From Acinetobacter portensis (GTDB lineage Bacteria > Pseudomonadota > Gammaproteobacteria > Pseudomonadales > Moraxellaceae), in the NCBI RefSeq assembly GCF_023158935.1, contig NZ_CP096120.1, positions 620,001 through 684,000 on the forward strand: 64,000 bases of DNA, read 5' to 3'. How positions within the stretch are numbered: position 1 is the first letter of the stretch; every line of letters begins with the position of its first letter. Below the pieces are notes generated by a model, which saw nothing but the letters and a program-made list of their open reading frames with translations, made no database searches and was not told the DNA's origin. Shown here in pieces: positions 20,850 to 29,434 of this stretch. Made by a program: the position numbers and the translations under genes.

Positions 20850-21640
20850 ACGTGTGCTCCTTGAATTGCAAGCGGTGCATCTATACCTGTTGCGACAATT
20901 GAAATTTTTTGCTGACGAGTAAGCTCTAAAATCGCCATGAATGTAACAACCATGCCCATACGACCTTGGCTTGGCTTTAAAAGTTCTTCGAATTGTAGTA
21001 CTTCACCAGATTGAATTTTATATTCGATATAAGCAATTCGTTCTTCAAGCGCAACAGGTTCTTGTAAAATTTGATGCGTTACAGGTTCAGGTCTATTAAA
21101 AACACAAAGCAAAGCATCACGTAATTGCTCTGCCGCATAACCCACATTATTCACATTCACTTGTCCAAAGTTTACATTGGTCGGGAATGTATCACGGTCT
21201 AGAACAGGCATTTGACCTAAACGTTCAGCCGCTTGTTTAATGCGTAAATATGTTTCTAAGCGATCTATTAATTCTTGTTTAGGATCTTTTTCAATTGCAG
21301 AAATAGACGGTGCTTTTGGTAGGAGCAAACGAGATTTTAAATCTGCAAGTAAAGCTGCCATCACCATATAATCTGCGGTTAACTCAATATTTAAAGTTTT
21401 CATTGCATCCATATAAGATAAATATTGAGAGGCAATAGGTGCGATATCAAGTTGTAATAAGTCGAAACCGCTTTTTTGAATCAGGTAAATTAAAAAATCG
21501 AGTGGTCCTTCGAAATGTTCTAAAAGAATTTCGAATGCAGCAGGGGGAATGTATAAATCTTCGGGAATGGTATCTTGCCACTCATCCATTACGCGGATGT
21601 GTTGTGGTTGTTCCACCAATTCATGGACAGTTTGAGTCAT
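20846..21640 (-). CDS. scpA: Segregation and condensation protein A (kleisin)
   Basis: ScpA is the kleisin that bridges the two SMC heads. The 264-residue protein carries the typical N-terminal helical region FEGPLDFLIYLIQKSGFDL near 44-62, followed by DYMVMAALLADLKSRLLLP, and a C-terminal winged helix (VVTFMAILELTRQQ near 230-243) that contacts the SMC head. The N-terminal 35 residues before the conserved block are somewhat long. It is the first gene of scpA-scpB-rluB and sits 12 kb from smc on the opposite strand. Confidence 0.95.
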   Translation of the reverse strand: MTQTVHELVEQPQHIRVMDEWQDTIPEDLYIPPAAFEILLEHFEGPLDFLIYLIQKSGFDLLQLDIAPIASQYLSYMDAMKTLNIELTADYMVMAALLADLKSRLLLPKAPSISAIEKDPKQELIDRLETYLRIKQAAERLGQMPVLDRDTFPTNVNFGQVNVNNVGYAAEQLRDALLCVFNRPEPVTHQILQEPVALEERIAYIEYKIQSGEVLQFEELLKPSQGRMGMVVTFMAILELTRQQKISIVATGIDAPLAIQGAHV

Positions 21641-21788
21641 TACAATTATAGGCCACGCGAATTTTCAAAAGCATGAAAGCTATGCTGCTCGGCTTATTAA
21701 GGGAGTGCTGAGAGATAGCGAAGAAATAAAACACATACAGTTTAATGGATTTTTGCTTTTAAATAAATCAAATTACCTGAACATTTGT

Positions 21789-21825
21789 ATAAAAATCGGA
21801 AATAAATACATGGTATTTACTTCCG
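21789..21825 (-). terminator. yciO terminator
   Basis: Read on the minus strand, CGGAAGTAAATAC-CAT-GTATTTATTTCCG (13-bp stem with one G-T pair) is followed by ATTTTTAT. It lies 60 bases after the yciO stop and before scpA. Confidence 0.6.
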
Positions 21826-21883
21826 TAATAATAAAGAACTTTATTTTTATTGTTACTTTTGAATGAATTAAATTCACTCAAAC

Positions 21884-22501
21884 TCATTCAAAAGCACTCA
21901 CATCACCAACACCACGACGAATAATTTCTGGGTTGCTGCCAGATAAATCGATAATGCTTGTTGTATTTAATGTGCCTAAGCCGCTATCAATTAAAACATC
22001 TATCCGTTTTGAAAGTTGCATTTCAATATCGTATGGATCATCAATTGGGTCAGATTGACCGGGCAAAATAAGCGTACTGGTAATTAAAGGTTCACCTAAC
22101 TCTTTTAAAAGCATTTGGCAAATTGGATTGCTTGGAATGCGTAAACCAATCGTTTTCTTTTTAGGGTGCATTAAGCGTTTAGGAACTTCACTTGTTGCAG
22201 GTAAAATAAATGTAGTTACGGCAGGGGTATTGTTTTTAAGTAGTCGATACATGGCATTATCAACTTTTGCATAAGTTGAAATATCAGATAAATCTGCACA
22301 AATAATGGCGTATTGATGTTTTGGACCTAAACCACGAATTTGTGAAATACGCTCCATTGCATTTTTATTACCAATTTGGCAACCAATTGCATAAGCAGCA
22401 TCGGTAGGGTAAACAACAACATCACCTGCACGAATGCGTTCAACAGCTTGACTAATAAGTCTTGCTTGAGGATCTTCAGGATGGATTCTTAAATGCAACA
22501 T
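21884..22501 (-). CDS. yciO: Sua5/YciO/YrdC-family protein (YciO type)
   Basis: A 205-residue YrdC-fold protein. The family includes TsaC/Sua5, which makes threonylcarbamoyl-AMP for the t6A modification of tRNA; YciO members are paralogues of less certain role. Visible features are GDVVVYPTDAAYAIGCQIGN near 26-45, the KRxxxxP-type region replaced by RGLGPKHQYAIICADLS, TFILPAT, and IGLRIPSNP near 117-125. The start LRIHPEDPQARLI is typical of YciO rather than TsaC. AGGAG lies 8 bases before the ATG. It is apart from scpA by 243 bases with a terminator between. Confidence 0.85.
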   Translation of the reverse strand: MLHLRIHPEDPQARLISQAVERIRAGDVVVYPTDAAYAIGCQIGNKNAMERISQIRGLGPKHQYAIICADLSDISTYAKVDNAMYRLLKNNTPAVTTFILPATSEVPKRLMHPKKKTIGLRIPSNPICQMLLKELGEPLITSTLILPGQSDPIDDPYDIEMQLSKRIDVLIDSGLGTLNTTSIIDLSGSNPEIIRRGVGDVSAFE

Positions 22502-22583
22502 ATTTTATTCTCCTGATGATTTTTCACTCATTATCTCTTGAGATTAAATAGTGTTTCAAGAGATGAATTATGGATTGTAAAAA

Positions 22584-23246
22584 TTAATCTAATAATTCAC
22601 GAATAAACTCATCACTTTGTAATCTTTTGCCACCTCGAACGCACATGCAAATATATTCAATAAATAGTGCTGCATCGCGTGGAAGTTTGGCTTCTCCTGA
22701 AAAATAACGTTGAACTTGGGCAAATACATTGTCTTTAAATGTAGCACCATTACCACCTTCACCGGTTAAGTTATCTAAAGATACACGGAATCTACGACCA
22801 AAAGATTGCGCAAATAACCATTCAATAGCTTGTGGTTTAATTTCAACTTGTTCAAATAAAGCTTGTTGATCTGCTGTTCGACCATCGGGAGCGTACCAAT
22901 ACCCTAAGTCTGGAAGCAGGCGACGCTTATCTCCTGCAATAGTCCAGTGGCTAATTTCATGCAAAGCACTATTGAAAAAACCATGTGCAAATTGAATACG
23001 TGCAGGTGCTGTTTCTGTTGCAGGAAAATACTCGGGTTCAAAATCACCTTTAACAAGCGTCACATTAAGGTGGGAAAACCAATGATTAAAGTGTAAGATG
23101 AGCCAATCAACTTGTTCTGCTTCTGATGATAAATTCACCCATGAAGAAAGTTGCACTTGCTCGAGTGAACTGTCAGAATCAGCGGTTGGAAGTGTGCTAA
23201 CAAGTGATGAAATACTCACTTCTGTTTGCGGCTGCAACAGATGCAT
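22584..23246 (-). CDS. epmC: Elongation factor P hydroxylase
   Basis: EpmC hydroxylates the beta-lysylated lysine of elongation factor P, the last step after EpmB and EpmA. The 220-residue protein aligns with E. coli EpmC (YfcM) as I remember it: VKGDFEPEYFPA at 65-76, FAHGFFNSALHEISHW at 86-101 with the metal-binding HEISH at 96-100, DLGYWYAPDGRT, VEIKPQAIEWLF and SLDNLTGE. An N-terminal stretch of about 50 residues is longer and more variable than in E. coli. A TTG start at 23285 is in frame, but it lies upstream of the likely transcription start (TACAAT at 23289-23294), so I prefer the ATG at 23246; neither has a clear ribosome-binding site. Confidence 0.88.
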   Translation of the reverse strand: MHLLQPQTEVSISSLVSTLPTADSDSSLEQVQLSSWVNLSSEAEQVDWLILHFNHWFSHLNVTLVKGDFEPEYFPATETAPARIQFAHGFFNSALHEISHWTIAGDKRRLLPDLGYWYAPDGRTADQQALFEQVEIKPQAIEWLFAQSFGRRFRVSLDNLTGEGGNGATFKDNVFAQVQRYFSGEAKLPRDAALFIEYICMCVRGGKRLQSDEFIRELLD

Positions 23247-23301
23247 GACTGAATTTACCCAATTGGTCTGTCTAAATAAGTACAAAATTGTATCTTAATC
23301 T

Positions 23302-23330
23302 TTGACAGAGTACTTATGAATTTGTAGAAT
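23302..23330 (+). promoter_or_regulatory. Strong sigma-70 promoter of yceD-rpmF
   Basis: Perfect TTGACA at 23302-23307, 17-base spacer, TAGAAT at 23325-23330. The predicted start is near 23337, only about 7 bases before the yceD ATG. Confidence 0.75.
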
Positions 23331-23343
23331 TGCCGCCTAAATT

Positions 23344-23901
23344 ATGTCAGCAAATACCTTTCCGGCACAGATTGAGCCGTTTAAATGGGCCGAACAAGGC
23401 TTCGTATGGGCAGGAACACTGCCACTATCTCGTTTTGTTCGTATATCCCGTGAAGCTGTTGGATCAATTGATGATCAATTGATTAACATAGACTGTAAGC
23501 TATCAATGGATGCATATCATCGTATTGTGTGGCTAAGTGGTCATGTTGAAACGAAAGTTTCAGTAGAATGTCAACGCTGTTTGAACCCTGTTGAAATTAA
23601 CCTCGTTTCAGATTTTCATTTAGCTCTTGTAGATGATGAGTCACTGATAGAGCGCTTGGATGAGGATGCTGATTTCATCGTACTAGGTGAGAGTGAAGCA
23701 ACGACTAAAGGTAGCTTTGATGCGCCTGCAACCGCTGATTTACTTTCTCTTATGGAAGATGAATTGTTATTGTTGATGCCTTTGTCTGCGAAACATGAGT
23801 TTTGTGAACATAAGCACCAACCTGCCGTAGAAGAGCTTGCTGAAGAAAAACGAGATAACCCGTTTGATATTTTGGCAAGTTTGAAGGGTAAACTTAACTA
23901 A
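23344..23901 (+). CDS. yceD: YceD family (DUF177) protein
   Basis: A 185-residue cytoplasmic protein of the YceD/DUF177 family, linked in E. coli and plants to 23S rRNA accumulation or ribosome assembly. The recognisable core is the VECQRC motif near 76-81 (two Cys), followed by an acidic stretch and LLSLMEDELLLLMPL near 134-148; the end NPFDILASLKGKLN matches the family's C-terminal NPFAVLASLK. It is the usual upstream partner of rpmF and probably cotranscribed with it (76-base gap). Its own promoter predicts an almost leaderless message, with no Shine-Dalgarno sequence before the ATG. Confidence 0.9.
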   Translation: MSANTFPAQIEPFKWAEQGFVWAGTLPLSRFVRISREAVGSIDDQLINIDCKLSMDAYHRIVWLSGHVETKVSVECQRCLNPVEINLVSDFHLALVDDESLIERLDEDADFIVLGESEATTKGSFDAPATADLLSLMEDELLLLMPLSAKHEFCEHKHQPAVEELAEEKRDNPFDILASLKGKLN

Positions 23902-23977
23902 TTTTTGTGTTATACTGATAAGTATAAGACAACTGAATTTGTTCTGATCCATTTTTCGATATTTGTAAGGAGCCATC

Positions 23978-24160
23978 ATGGCCGTTCAGCAAAACCGTAA
24001 AAGTCGCTCTCGCCGTGACATGCGCCGTTCACATGACGCTTTAACTGAGAATGCATTAACTGTAGACCAAGCTACTGGTGAAACTCATCGTCGTCACCAC
24101 GTATCTAAAGACGGTATCTACCGTGGTCGTCAATTATTCGCTAAAGCATCTGCTGAATAA
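23978..24160 (+). CDS. rpmF: 50S ribosomal protein L32
   Basis: A 60-residue, highly basic protein of the large subunit. The start [22 protein letters not shown] is the standard L32 N-terminus. The zinc-ribbon cysteines found in some L32 proteins are absent, giving the C-minus form, as in E. coli. AAGGAG lies 6-7 bases before the ATG. A terminator follows, so the fab genes downstream need their own promoter. Confidence 0.96.
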   Translation: MAVQQNRKSRSRRDMRRSHDALTENALTVDQATGETHRRHHVSKDGIYRGRQLFAKASAE

Positions 24161-24192
24161 TTGAAGATGTATTAAGCGTTAAGCTTAATGAG

Positions 24193-24220
24193 AAAAAGGG
24201 AGCGAAAGCTCCCTTTTTTT
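24193..24220 (+). terminator. rpmF terminator
   Basis: AAAGGGAGC-GAAA-GCTCCCTTT followed by T residues: a GNRA tetraloop on a 9-bp stem, about 30 bases after the rpmF stop. Confidence 0.88.
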
Positions 24221-24349
24221 GTTGCATTTGGCAATTACTAAAACAAAAAATAAGTGTTAAATTCCTTTCCGAAAATAGGCTTACATAAGAGTTTGTTGAT
24301 TATTTAATCGTTTGTTAAATAATAATTGCTCTTCATTCAAGGATTTTTT

Positions 24350-25336
24350 ATGTCTGCTAACCAACTAGAACAAGCAGCTCAAGCAACAAAAACTGCATTT
24401 GTGTTTCCTGGTCAAGGTTCACAAAAAGTAGGAATGCTAGCTGAAATTGCAGAACAATTTAGTAGTGTTCAAGAAACTTTTGCTGAAGCATCTCAAGCAG
24501 TTGGCTTCGATTTATGGCACATTGCGCAAACTGGTGAAGGTTTAGATCAGACAGAATTTACACAGCCTGTATTACTTACAGCGAGCGTTGCATTATGGCG
24601 CGTTTGGTTGGAGTCGGGTGGTGTTGCACCAAAATATTTAGCGGGTCATTCACTTGGTGAATACAGCGCATTGGTTGCTGCAGGTGCATTAAGCCTAGGC
24701 GATGCTGCAAAGTTGGTTAACTTGCGCGGTAAGCTTATGCAAAGTGCCGTGCCACAAGGTTTAGGTGCTATGGCTGCTATTCTAGGTTTAGAAGATGCAA
24801 AAGTACTAGAGCTTTGCGAACAAATTAACGTACAAGGTCGTGGCTCAGTAGAAGCTGCGAACTACAATGCTGCTGGACAAGTTGTTATTGCAGGCGATAA
24901 AGCTTTAGTTGAAGCGGTAATGGCGGCTGCTAAAGAAAATGGTGGTAAAGCAATTGGCTTACCTGTTTCTGTACCATCGCACTGTTCATTAATGAAACCT
25001 GCAGCGGAACAGTTTGCAGAAGCGTTGGAACAAACTGCCATTGAGCTACCTCGTATTCCTGTAATACAAAATGTAAATGCGGGAATTGCAACAGATGTTG
25101 CAGGGTTACGCCAAGCACTTACAGCACAGTTATACCAATCTGTACAATGGACAAAAACATTACAATTCCTTCAAGATGAAGGCGTTGAGTACATTGTAGA
25201 GTGCGGTCCAGGTAATGTATTGGCAAACTTAGCAAAACGTTTACCAAAAATTGAGAAAGCATGTCCACTTGATACAAAAGCTCGTTTGGAAGATGCACTA
25301 AATGCCATTTTAGTGGCTGAAGGGAAAATTGCATGA
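24350..25336 (+). CDS. fabD: Malonyl CoA-acyl carrier protein transacylase
   Basis: FabD moves malonyl groups from CoA to ACP to supply fatty acid elongation. In 328 residues I see FVFPGQGSQ near the start, the nucleophile elbow GHSLGEYSALVAAG with S101, and the His region VPSHCSLMKPAAE near 206-218. The ATG at 24350 has AAGGA 6 bases before it; a TTG at 24326 in the same frame would add eight residues through that ribosome-binding site and is rejected. It overlaps fabG by four bases. Confidence 0.96.
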   Translation: MSANQLEQAAQATKTAFVFPGQGSQKVGMLAEIAEQFSSVQETFAEASQAVGFDLWHIAQTGEGLDQTEFTQPVLLTASVALWRVWLESGGVAPKYLAGHSLGEYSALVAAGALSLGDAAKLVNLRGKLMQSAVPQGLGAMAAILGLEDAKVLELCEQINVQGRGSVEAANYNAAGQVVIAGDKALVEAVMAAAKENGGKAIGLPVSVPSHCSLMKPAAEQFAEALEQTAIELPRIPVIQNVNAGIATDVAGLRQALTAQLYQSVQWTKTLQFLQDEGVEYIVECGPGNVLANLAKRLPKIEKACPLDTKARLEDALNAILVAEGKIA

Positions 25337-26067
25337 CACAGGAACGCAAAGTCGCATTAGTGACAGGCGCAAGCCGAGGAATTGGCGCTGCCATTGCTCA
25401 GCAACTTATTAAAGATGGTTATTTTGTTGTAGGTACTGCAACATCAGAAGCGGGTGCAGAAAAGCTTTCTGCTGCTTTTGCTGAAAATGGTGTGGGTAAA
25501 TTACTAGATGTGCGTGATGGCGCTGCTATTGATGTATTGGTAACAGATATCGAACAAAACTATGGTCCAGTCCTTGCTTTAATTAATAATGCAGGTATTA
25601 CCAAAGATAATTTATTATTACGTATGTCTGAAGATGATTGGGATGACATCCTAAACATTCATTTAAAAGCCGTTTATCGTTTATCTAAACGTGTTTTAAA
25701 AGGCATGACAAAAGCTCGTTTTGGTCGCATTGTAAACATTAGTTCTGTTGTTGCGCATTTTGCAAACCCTGGTCAAGCTAACTATTCTGCTGCAAAAGCA
25801 GGTATTGAAGCATTTGGTCGTAGCCTTGCAAAAGAAATGGGTAGCCGTCAAATTACAGTAAATGCTGTTGCACCTGGTTTTATTGCAACAGAAATGACTG
25901 AACAATTAAGTGAAGAAATTCGTAAAAAAATGAGTGATCAAGTGGCATTAAACCGTTTAGGTGACCCACAAGATATCGCGAATGCAGTGAGTTTTCTTGC
26001 AAGTGAAAAAGCAAGTTATATCACTGGAACTGTTTTACATGTAAATGGTGGTTTATACATGAACTAA
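25333..26067 (+). CDS. fabG: 3-oxoacyl-ACP reductase FabG
   Basis: FabG reduces beta-ketoacyl-ACP with NADPH in each elongation cycle. The 244-residue protein is a classical short-chain dehydrogenase: cofactor loop TGASRGIG at 11-18, NNAGIT near 84-89, catalytic Ser in NISSV, and Y151/K155 in YSAAK. The C-terminal GGLYMN end is typical. It is coupled to fabD by a four-base overlap and followed by acpP after 82 bases. Confidence 0.96.
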   Translation: MTQERKVALVTGASRGIGAAIAQQLIKDGYFVVGTATSEAGAEKLSAAFAENGVGKLLDVRDGAAIDVLVTDIEQNYGPVLALINNAGITKDNLLLRMSEDDWDDILNIHLKAVYRLSKRVLKGMTKARFGRIVNISSVVAHFANPGQANYSAAKAGIEAFGRSLAKEMGSRQITVNAVAPGFIATEMTEQLSEEIRKKMSDQVALNRLGDPQDIANAVSFLASEKASYITGTVLHVNGGLYMN

Positions 26068-26149
26068 GTCATGTATAAACTTTCAATATTTTCTAGATTC
26101 AATTAAACTAACGGCATTAAAAACGCCACAAGCAATGAGGAGAATTCCT

Positions 26150-26386
26150 GTGAGCGATATCGAACTACGTGTTAAGCAAGCAGTTGCAGAACAACTTGGT
26201 CTTAAAGCAGAAGAGATTAAAAACGAAGCATCTTTCATGGATGACTTAGGTGCAGACTCTCTTGATCTAGTAGAATTAGTAATGTCTTTCGAAAACGATT
26301 TCGACATCACTATTCCAGATGAAGATTCTAACGAAATCACAACTGTTCAATCTGCTATTGACTATGTTTCTAAGAAACTTGGTTAA
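26150..26386 (+). CDS. acpP: Acyl carrier protein
   Basis: The 78-residue acidic carrier of growing acyl chains. The phosphopantetheine attachment serine is S37 in [15 protein letters not shown]. The start is GTG at 26150, with GAGGAG 7 bases upstream (26138-26143); an in-frame ATG at 26135 overlaps that ribosome-binding site and would add five residues foreign to the family. It closes the fabD-fabG-acpP set. fabF is not present immediately downstream. Confidence 0.96.
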   Translation: MSDIELRVKQAVAEQLGLKAEEIKNEASFMDDLGADSLDLVELVMSFENDFDITIPDEDSNEITTVQSAIDYVSKKLG

Positions 26387-26410
26387 TTGTCGATTTCAGC
26401 TTTGCTGAAT

Positions 26411-26439
26411 AAAAAGCCACCTTTTAGGTGGCTTTTTTA
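26411..26439 (+). terminator. acpP terminator
   Basis: AAAAAGCCACC-TTTTA-GGTGGCTTTTTT, 25 bases after the acpP stop. Confidence 0.88.
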
Positions 26440-26560
26440 TGCCTGAATAATGATCTTTACATAAAATAACGTTTTTTTATCTGATGTTGGTATTCAAGAG
26501 TAGGTTTAAAAGTTATAAAAATAGAGCGATAAATATTTAAAATACAATAAGGAGAAAATA

Positions 26561-27031
26561 ATGGGTCTTTTTGATTTTGTGAAAGGCATTGGTAAAAAAA
26601 ACACAGCAGCCGCAGAGCCGCAAGTAGCACCGGTGGCAGCAGAACCAACTGCTCAAGAAGTTGCAAATAAATTGCTTGGACATATCAAAAGCTTGGGTTT
26701 GCCTATTTCAGGTTTAAGCGTGTCTTATAATGCGACAACAGATTTGGCTACAGTAGTTGGACAGGTTCAGAATCAGGCCGATAGAGAAAAAATTATTCTT
26801 GCTGTGGGTAATATTGACCATGTTGCACAGGTAGATGATCAATTAACAGTAGCAACACCGGAACCAGAAAGTAAGTTTTATACAGTTAAATCGGGTGATA
26901 ATTTATCTAAAATTTCAAAAGAATTTTATGGTGATGCAAACAAGTACAATAAAATTTTTGAAGCAAATAAACCTTTGTTGAAAAATGCAGACGATATTTT
27001 CCCAGGACAAGTTTTACGTATTCCTGAGTAA
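26561..27031 (+). CDS. kbp: BON-LysM protein, Kbp (YgaU) family
   Basis: A 156-residue soluble protein closely resembling E. coli Kbp (YgaU), a cytoplasmic K+-binding protein with a BON domain and a LysM domain. Visible here: the start MGLFDFVKGIGKK, an Ala/Pro/Glu linker (about 15-32), BON region about 33-88 (ILAVGNIDHVAQVDDQL), and LysM region about 104-155 (FYTVKSGDNLSKISKEFYGD to FPGQVLRIPE). No signal peptide is present, in line with a cytoplasmic role. GGAG lies before the ATG. It is monocistronic with a terminator shared with the facing small gene. Confidence 0.9.
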   Translation: MGLFDFVKGIGKKNTAAAEPQVAPVAAEPTAQEVANKLLGHIKSLGLPISGLSVSYNATTDLATVVGQVQNQADREKIILAVGNIDHVAQVDDQLTVATPEPESKFYTVKSGDNLSKISKEFYGDANKYNKIFEANKPLLKNADDIFPGQVLRIPE

Positions 27032-27046
27032 ATGCATCAACTAAAT

Positions 27047-27073
27047 AAAAAAGGCGCAATATGTGCCTTTTTT
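27047..27073. terminator. Bidirectional terminator after kbp
   Basis: AAAAAAGGCGCA-ATA-TGTGCCTTTTTT, with A run and T run on either side. It overlaps the stop codon of the facing 27072-27272 gene. Confidence 0.85.
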
Positions 27074-27272
27074 ATTCTTTGAAATTTCTCCAGACTTTAT
27101 TTTCTTCTGAAGTGTGAATTGTGAAATTAAAACTTGAGTCTGAAGATACAAGAAGTGCAGAAGGTGTTTGCATAAGTACTTTAAGAATTGTGCCTTTTTC
27201 AAATGTAATAGGTGGACAGTCTTCTTTTGTTAAGACAATTTCTTCTAATAATTCTATAAGATATGTTTCCAT
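27072..27272 (-). CDS. Small hypothetical protein (66 aa)
   Basis: I do not recognise this protein. It is short, acidic at the N-terminus (METYLIELLEEIVLTKEDC), and looks like a mixed beta fold with no signal peptide or membrane segment. An AGAGG ribosome-binding sequence lies about 6 bases before the ATG and the facing terminator sits at its end, which supports a real gene. It is followed upstream by 270 AT-rich bases that must hold its promoter and that of sbmA. Function unknown. Confidence 0.6.
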   Translation of the reverse strand: METYLIELLEEIVLTKEDCPPITFEKGTILKVLMQTPSALLVSSDSSFNFTIHTSEENKVWRNFKE

Positions 27273-27546
27273 AAATACCTCTGTCTAGATATTGAGTTGG
27301 ATATAATGTTTGTTATTTATACAGTGTACATTATATGCTATTTTTTAAAATAGTGTGAAATATATCGTGTTTATATAATATTTTTTAAATTCAGATTGAA
27401 TCAAAGCTAAAACTTAAAGATTAATGTTTAGAATTGAGGTTAATCAAATATATACAAATAAAAATAATTCGTTTCTATCGTTTATATTTTTTGGCATTAT
27501 GATGCATACGTTTTAGAAATTAATAATAAAGGTCTAACTAAATTAA

Positions 27547-28752
27547 ATGTTTAAATCATTCTTCCCAAACCCAAAATGGTTTTTTGGCTCACTCATTTTA
27601 TGGTTCATTATTAACTGTGTATTGTGGTATTCAGGTGGTAATACTTGGGGGCAATATTTAGGTTTTGCAAAAGACTATCATGAAGCTGTTTTACCAATTG
27701 GTGTTTCACGCTTTTGGTCTGCGCAATTCATTTGGTTTTACTTGTGGTTTTTTGTTTCAACAACAATTTTTGCAATTTTCTGGAAATTCAAATCTGATAA
27801 TCCTTGGCAGGGTTGGTCGGTTTGGGGTTCTGCATTTATTTTATTTAATATTTGGTTCTCGGTTCAAACAAGTTTAGTCATTAATGCTTGGTATAGTCCA
27901 TTTTATGACCTAATTCAAAAAATGCTTGGTAGTGGTGGTGGAGATATTCAAGACCTTTACACAGGTACGCTCACATTTTTATACATTGCAATGGTTTATG
28001 TCACAATTGCAGTGTTCAACCTATTCTTTGTGAGCCATTATATTTTCCGCTGGCGTACGGCAATGAATAATTATTACACAGCACATTGGGAGCAATTGCG
28101 TCATATTGAGGGTGCATCGCAACGTATTCAGGAAGATACGATGCGTTTTGCCAAAACCACTGAAGCATTGGGTGTAAGTTTTATTCAAGCATTAATGACT
28201 TTAATTGCTTTCTTACCTGTGTTGTTCCAATTGTCTGATCATGTGAAATCTTTACCAATTATTGGTGAAATTCCACATGCGCTGATGTGGGCTGCAATTG
28301 GTTGGGCGGTATTTGGTACTGTGGTTCTTATGCTTGTAGGTATTAAGCTTCCTGGTTTGGAATTTAATAACCAAAAGGTTGAAGCGGCTTATCGTAAAGA
28401 GTTGGTTTATGGAGAGGATTATCATGAGCGGGCAGATCCTCAAACTTTAAAAGATTTATTTTCAAAAGTCCGTTTTAATTATTTCCGTTTATATTTCCAT
28501 TACGCTTACTTCAATATGGTGCGTATTTGGTACATGCAACTTGATAATTTATACGGTTTATTCGTGTTGTTCCCAAGTATTGCAGCAGGTGCAATTACGC
28601 TTGGTTTAATGATGCAAATTAGTAATGTATTTGGAAAAGTGCGTGAGTCATTCCAATATTTAATTGAATCTTGGCCTGTTATTATTGAATTACTTTCAAT
28701 TTATAAGCGTCTAAGAGCATTTGAGTCTGTATTGGAAGATAAACAAAACTAA
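27547..28752 (+). CDS. sbmA: SbmA/BacA-type peptide transporter
   Basis: An inner-membrane, proton-driven importer of peptides. In E. coli SbmA takes up microcins B17 and J25, bleomycin and proline-rich antimicrobial peptides. The 401-residue protein starts [13 protein letters not shown], has about seven or eight transmembrane segments, and carries the family's [15 protein letters not shown] and [15 protein letters not shown] segments. The transmembrane fold resembles ABC exporters but no ATPase domain is attached, as expected for the SbmA branch. It is monocistronic. The ribosome-binding site is weak. Confidence 0.92.
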   Translation: MFKSFFPNPKWFFGSLILWFIINCVLWYSGGNTWGQYLGFAKDYHEAVLPIGVSRFWSAQFIWFYLWFFVSTTIFAIFWKFKSDNPWQGWSVWGSAFILFNIWFSVQTSLVINAWYSPFYDLIQKMLGSGGGDIQDLYTGTLTFLYIAMVYVTIAVFNLFFVSHYIFRWRTAMNNYYTAHWEQLRHIEGASQRIQEDTMRFAKTTEALGVSFIQALMTLIAFLPVLFQLSDHVKSLPIIGEIPHALMWAAIGWAVFGTVVLMLVGIKLPGLEFNNQKVEAAYRKELVYGEDYHERADPQTLKDLFSKVRFNYFRLYFHYAYFNMVRIWYMQLDNLYGLFVLFPSIAAGAITLGLMMQISNVFGKVRESFQYLIESWPVIIELLSIYKRLRAFESVLEDKQN

Positions 28753-28760
28753 AAGAATTT

Positions 28761-28787
28761 GCCCGCATATTGCGGGCTTTTTGTTTT
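28761..28787 (+). terminator. sbmA terminator
   Basis: GCCCGCA-TAT-TGCGGGC (28761-28777) followed by TTTTTGTTTT. Confidence 0.88.
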
Positions 28788-28855
28788 ATATTGAACATAG
28801 CTTTTAAGCATATTATTTATATTTTGGCATTAGAAAAATGAAAGGTTTTAATATT

Positions 28856-29356
28856 ATGAATTTTACAAAAAAATGCACGAAATTCGGTTCATCTTTATTG
28901 GTAGTTTCGGCTTTAATGGGTGCAACGCAAATGGCGTCTGCGAGTGCTACGGTAGATAACTTAAGTAATTGCTTAGTGAAATCTACAACAGATGCTGATA
29001 AAAAAGTCGTACTTCAATGGACGTTTGTGGCGTTGTCTGCGCATCCTGATTTGCAAAGTTTTAGTCAGGTTACAACCGAACAGCGTGATGGTTTAGATAA
29101 AAACTTAGCGCAAGTTTTACAGCGTATTTTGGTAGATCAGTGTTCTGCTGAAACAAAAGCTGTAATTCAGACAGATGGCTTGCAAGCGGTGGGTGATAGC
29201 TTTCAAGAGTTAGGACAGGAAACAGGTGAGCAGATTTTAAAAACACCTGAAATTAAAGATCAGTACAAAGGTTTGGTTCGTTATTTAGATTTGAGTAAGT
29301 TGGTTGCGACTTTTTTAACACCTGAATTGTTTAATAAGTTGGGTGTTACACGTTAA
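28856..29356 (+). CDS. Exported hypothetical protein (166 aa)
   Basis: I do not recognise a family. The protein begins with a clear signal peptide: basic MNFTKKCTKFG, hydrophobic SSLLVVSALMG, and a cleavage region ATQMASASA. The mature part (about 138 residues) is helical and has two cysteines (in NCLVKS and DQCSAE) that may form a disulfide. The pattern CLVKSTTDADKKVVLQWTF is reminiscent of small exported proteins common in Acinetobacter. An ATG at 28838 is also in frame, but it would add six residues before the basic region, and AAAGG precedes the second ATG. It is probably periplasmic. Function unknown. Confidence 0.78.
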   Translation: MNFTKKCTKFGSSLLVVSALMGATQMASASATVDNLSNCLVKSTTDADKKVVLQWTFVALSAHPDLQSFSQVTTEQRDGLDKNLAQVLQRILVDQCSAETKAVIQTDGLQAVGDSFQELGQETGEQILKTPEIKDQYKGLVRYLDLSKLVATFLTPELFNKLGVTR

Positions 29357-29370
29357 TTATTGAGTAAAAA

Positions 29371-29406
29371 ACAGAAAAGATAGTGATTATTCCATCTATC
29401 TTTTTT
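29371..29406 (+). terminator. Terminator after exported hypothetical gene
   Basis: AAAAGATAG ... CTATCTTTTTT with a loop of about 12 bases, 15 bases past the stop at 29356. Confidence 0.6.
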
Positions 29407-29434
29407 GCTTTTGAGATTTAATGATTTGGTAAAA

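Noticed and set aside
26135-26149. ATG at 26135 as the acpP start
   Set aside because: It overlaps the GAGGAG ribosome-binding site that serves the GTG at 26150, and the extra residues are foreign to ACP.
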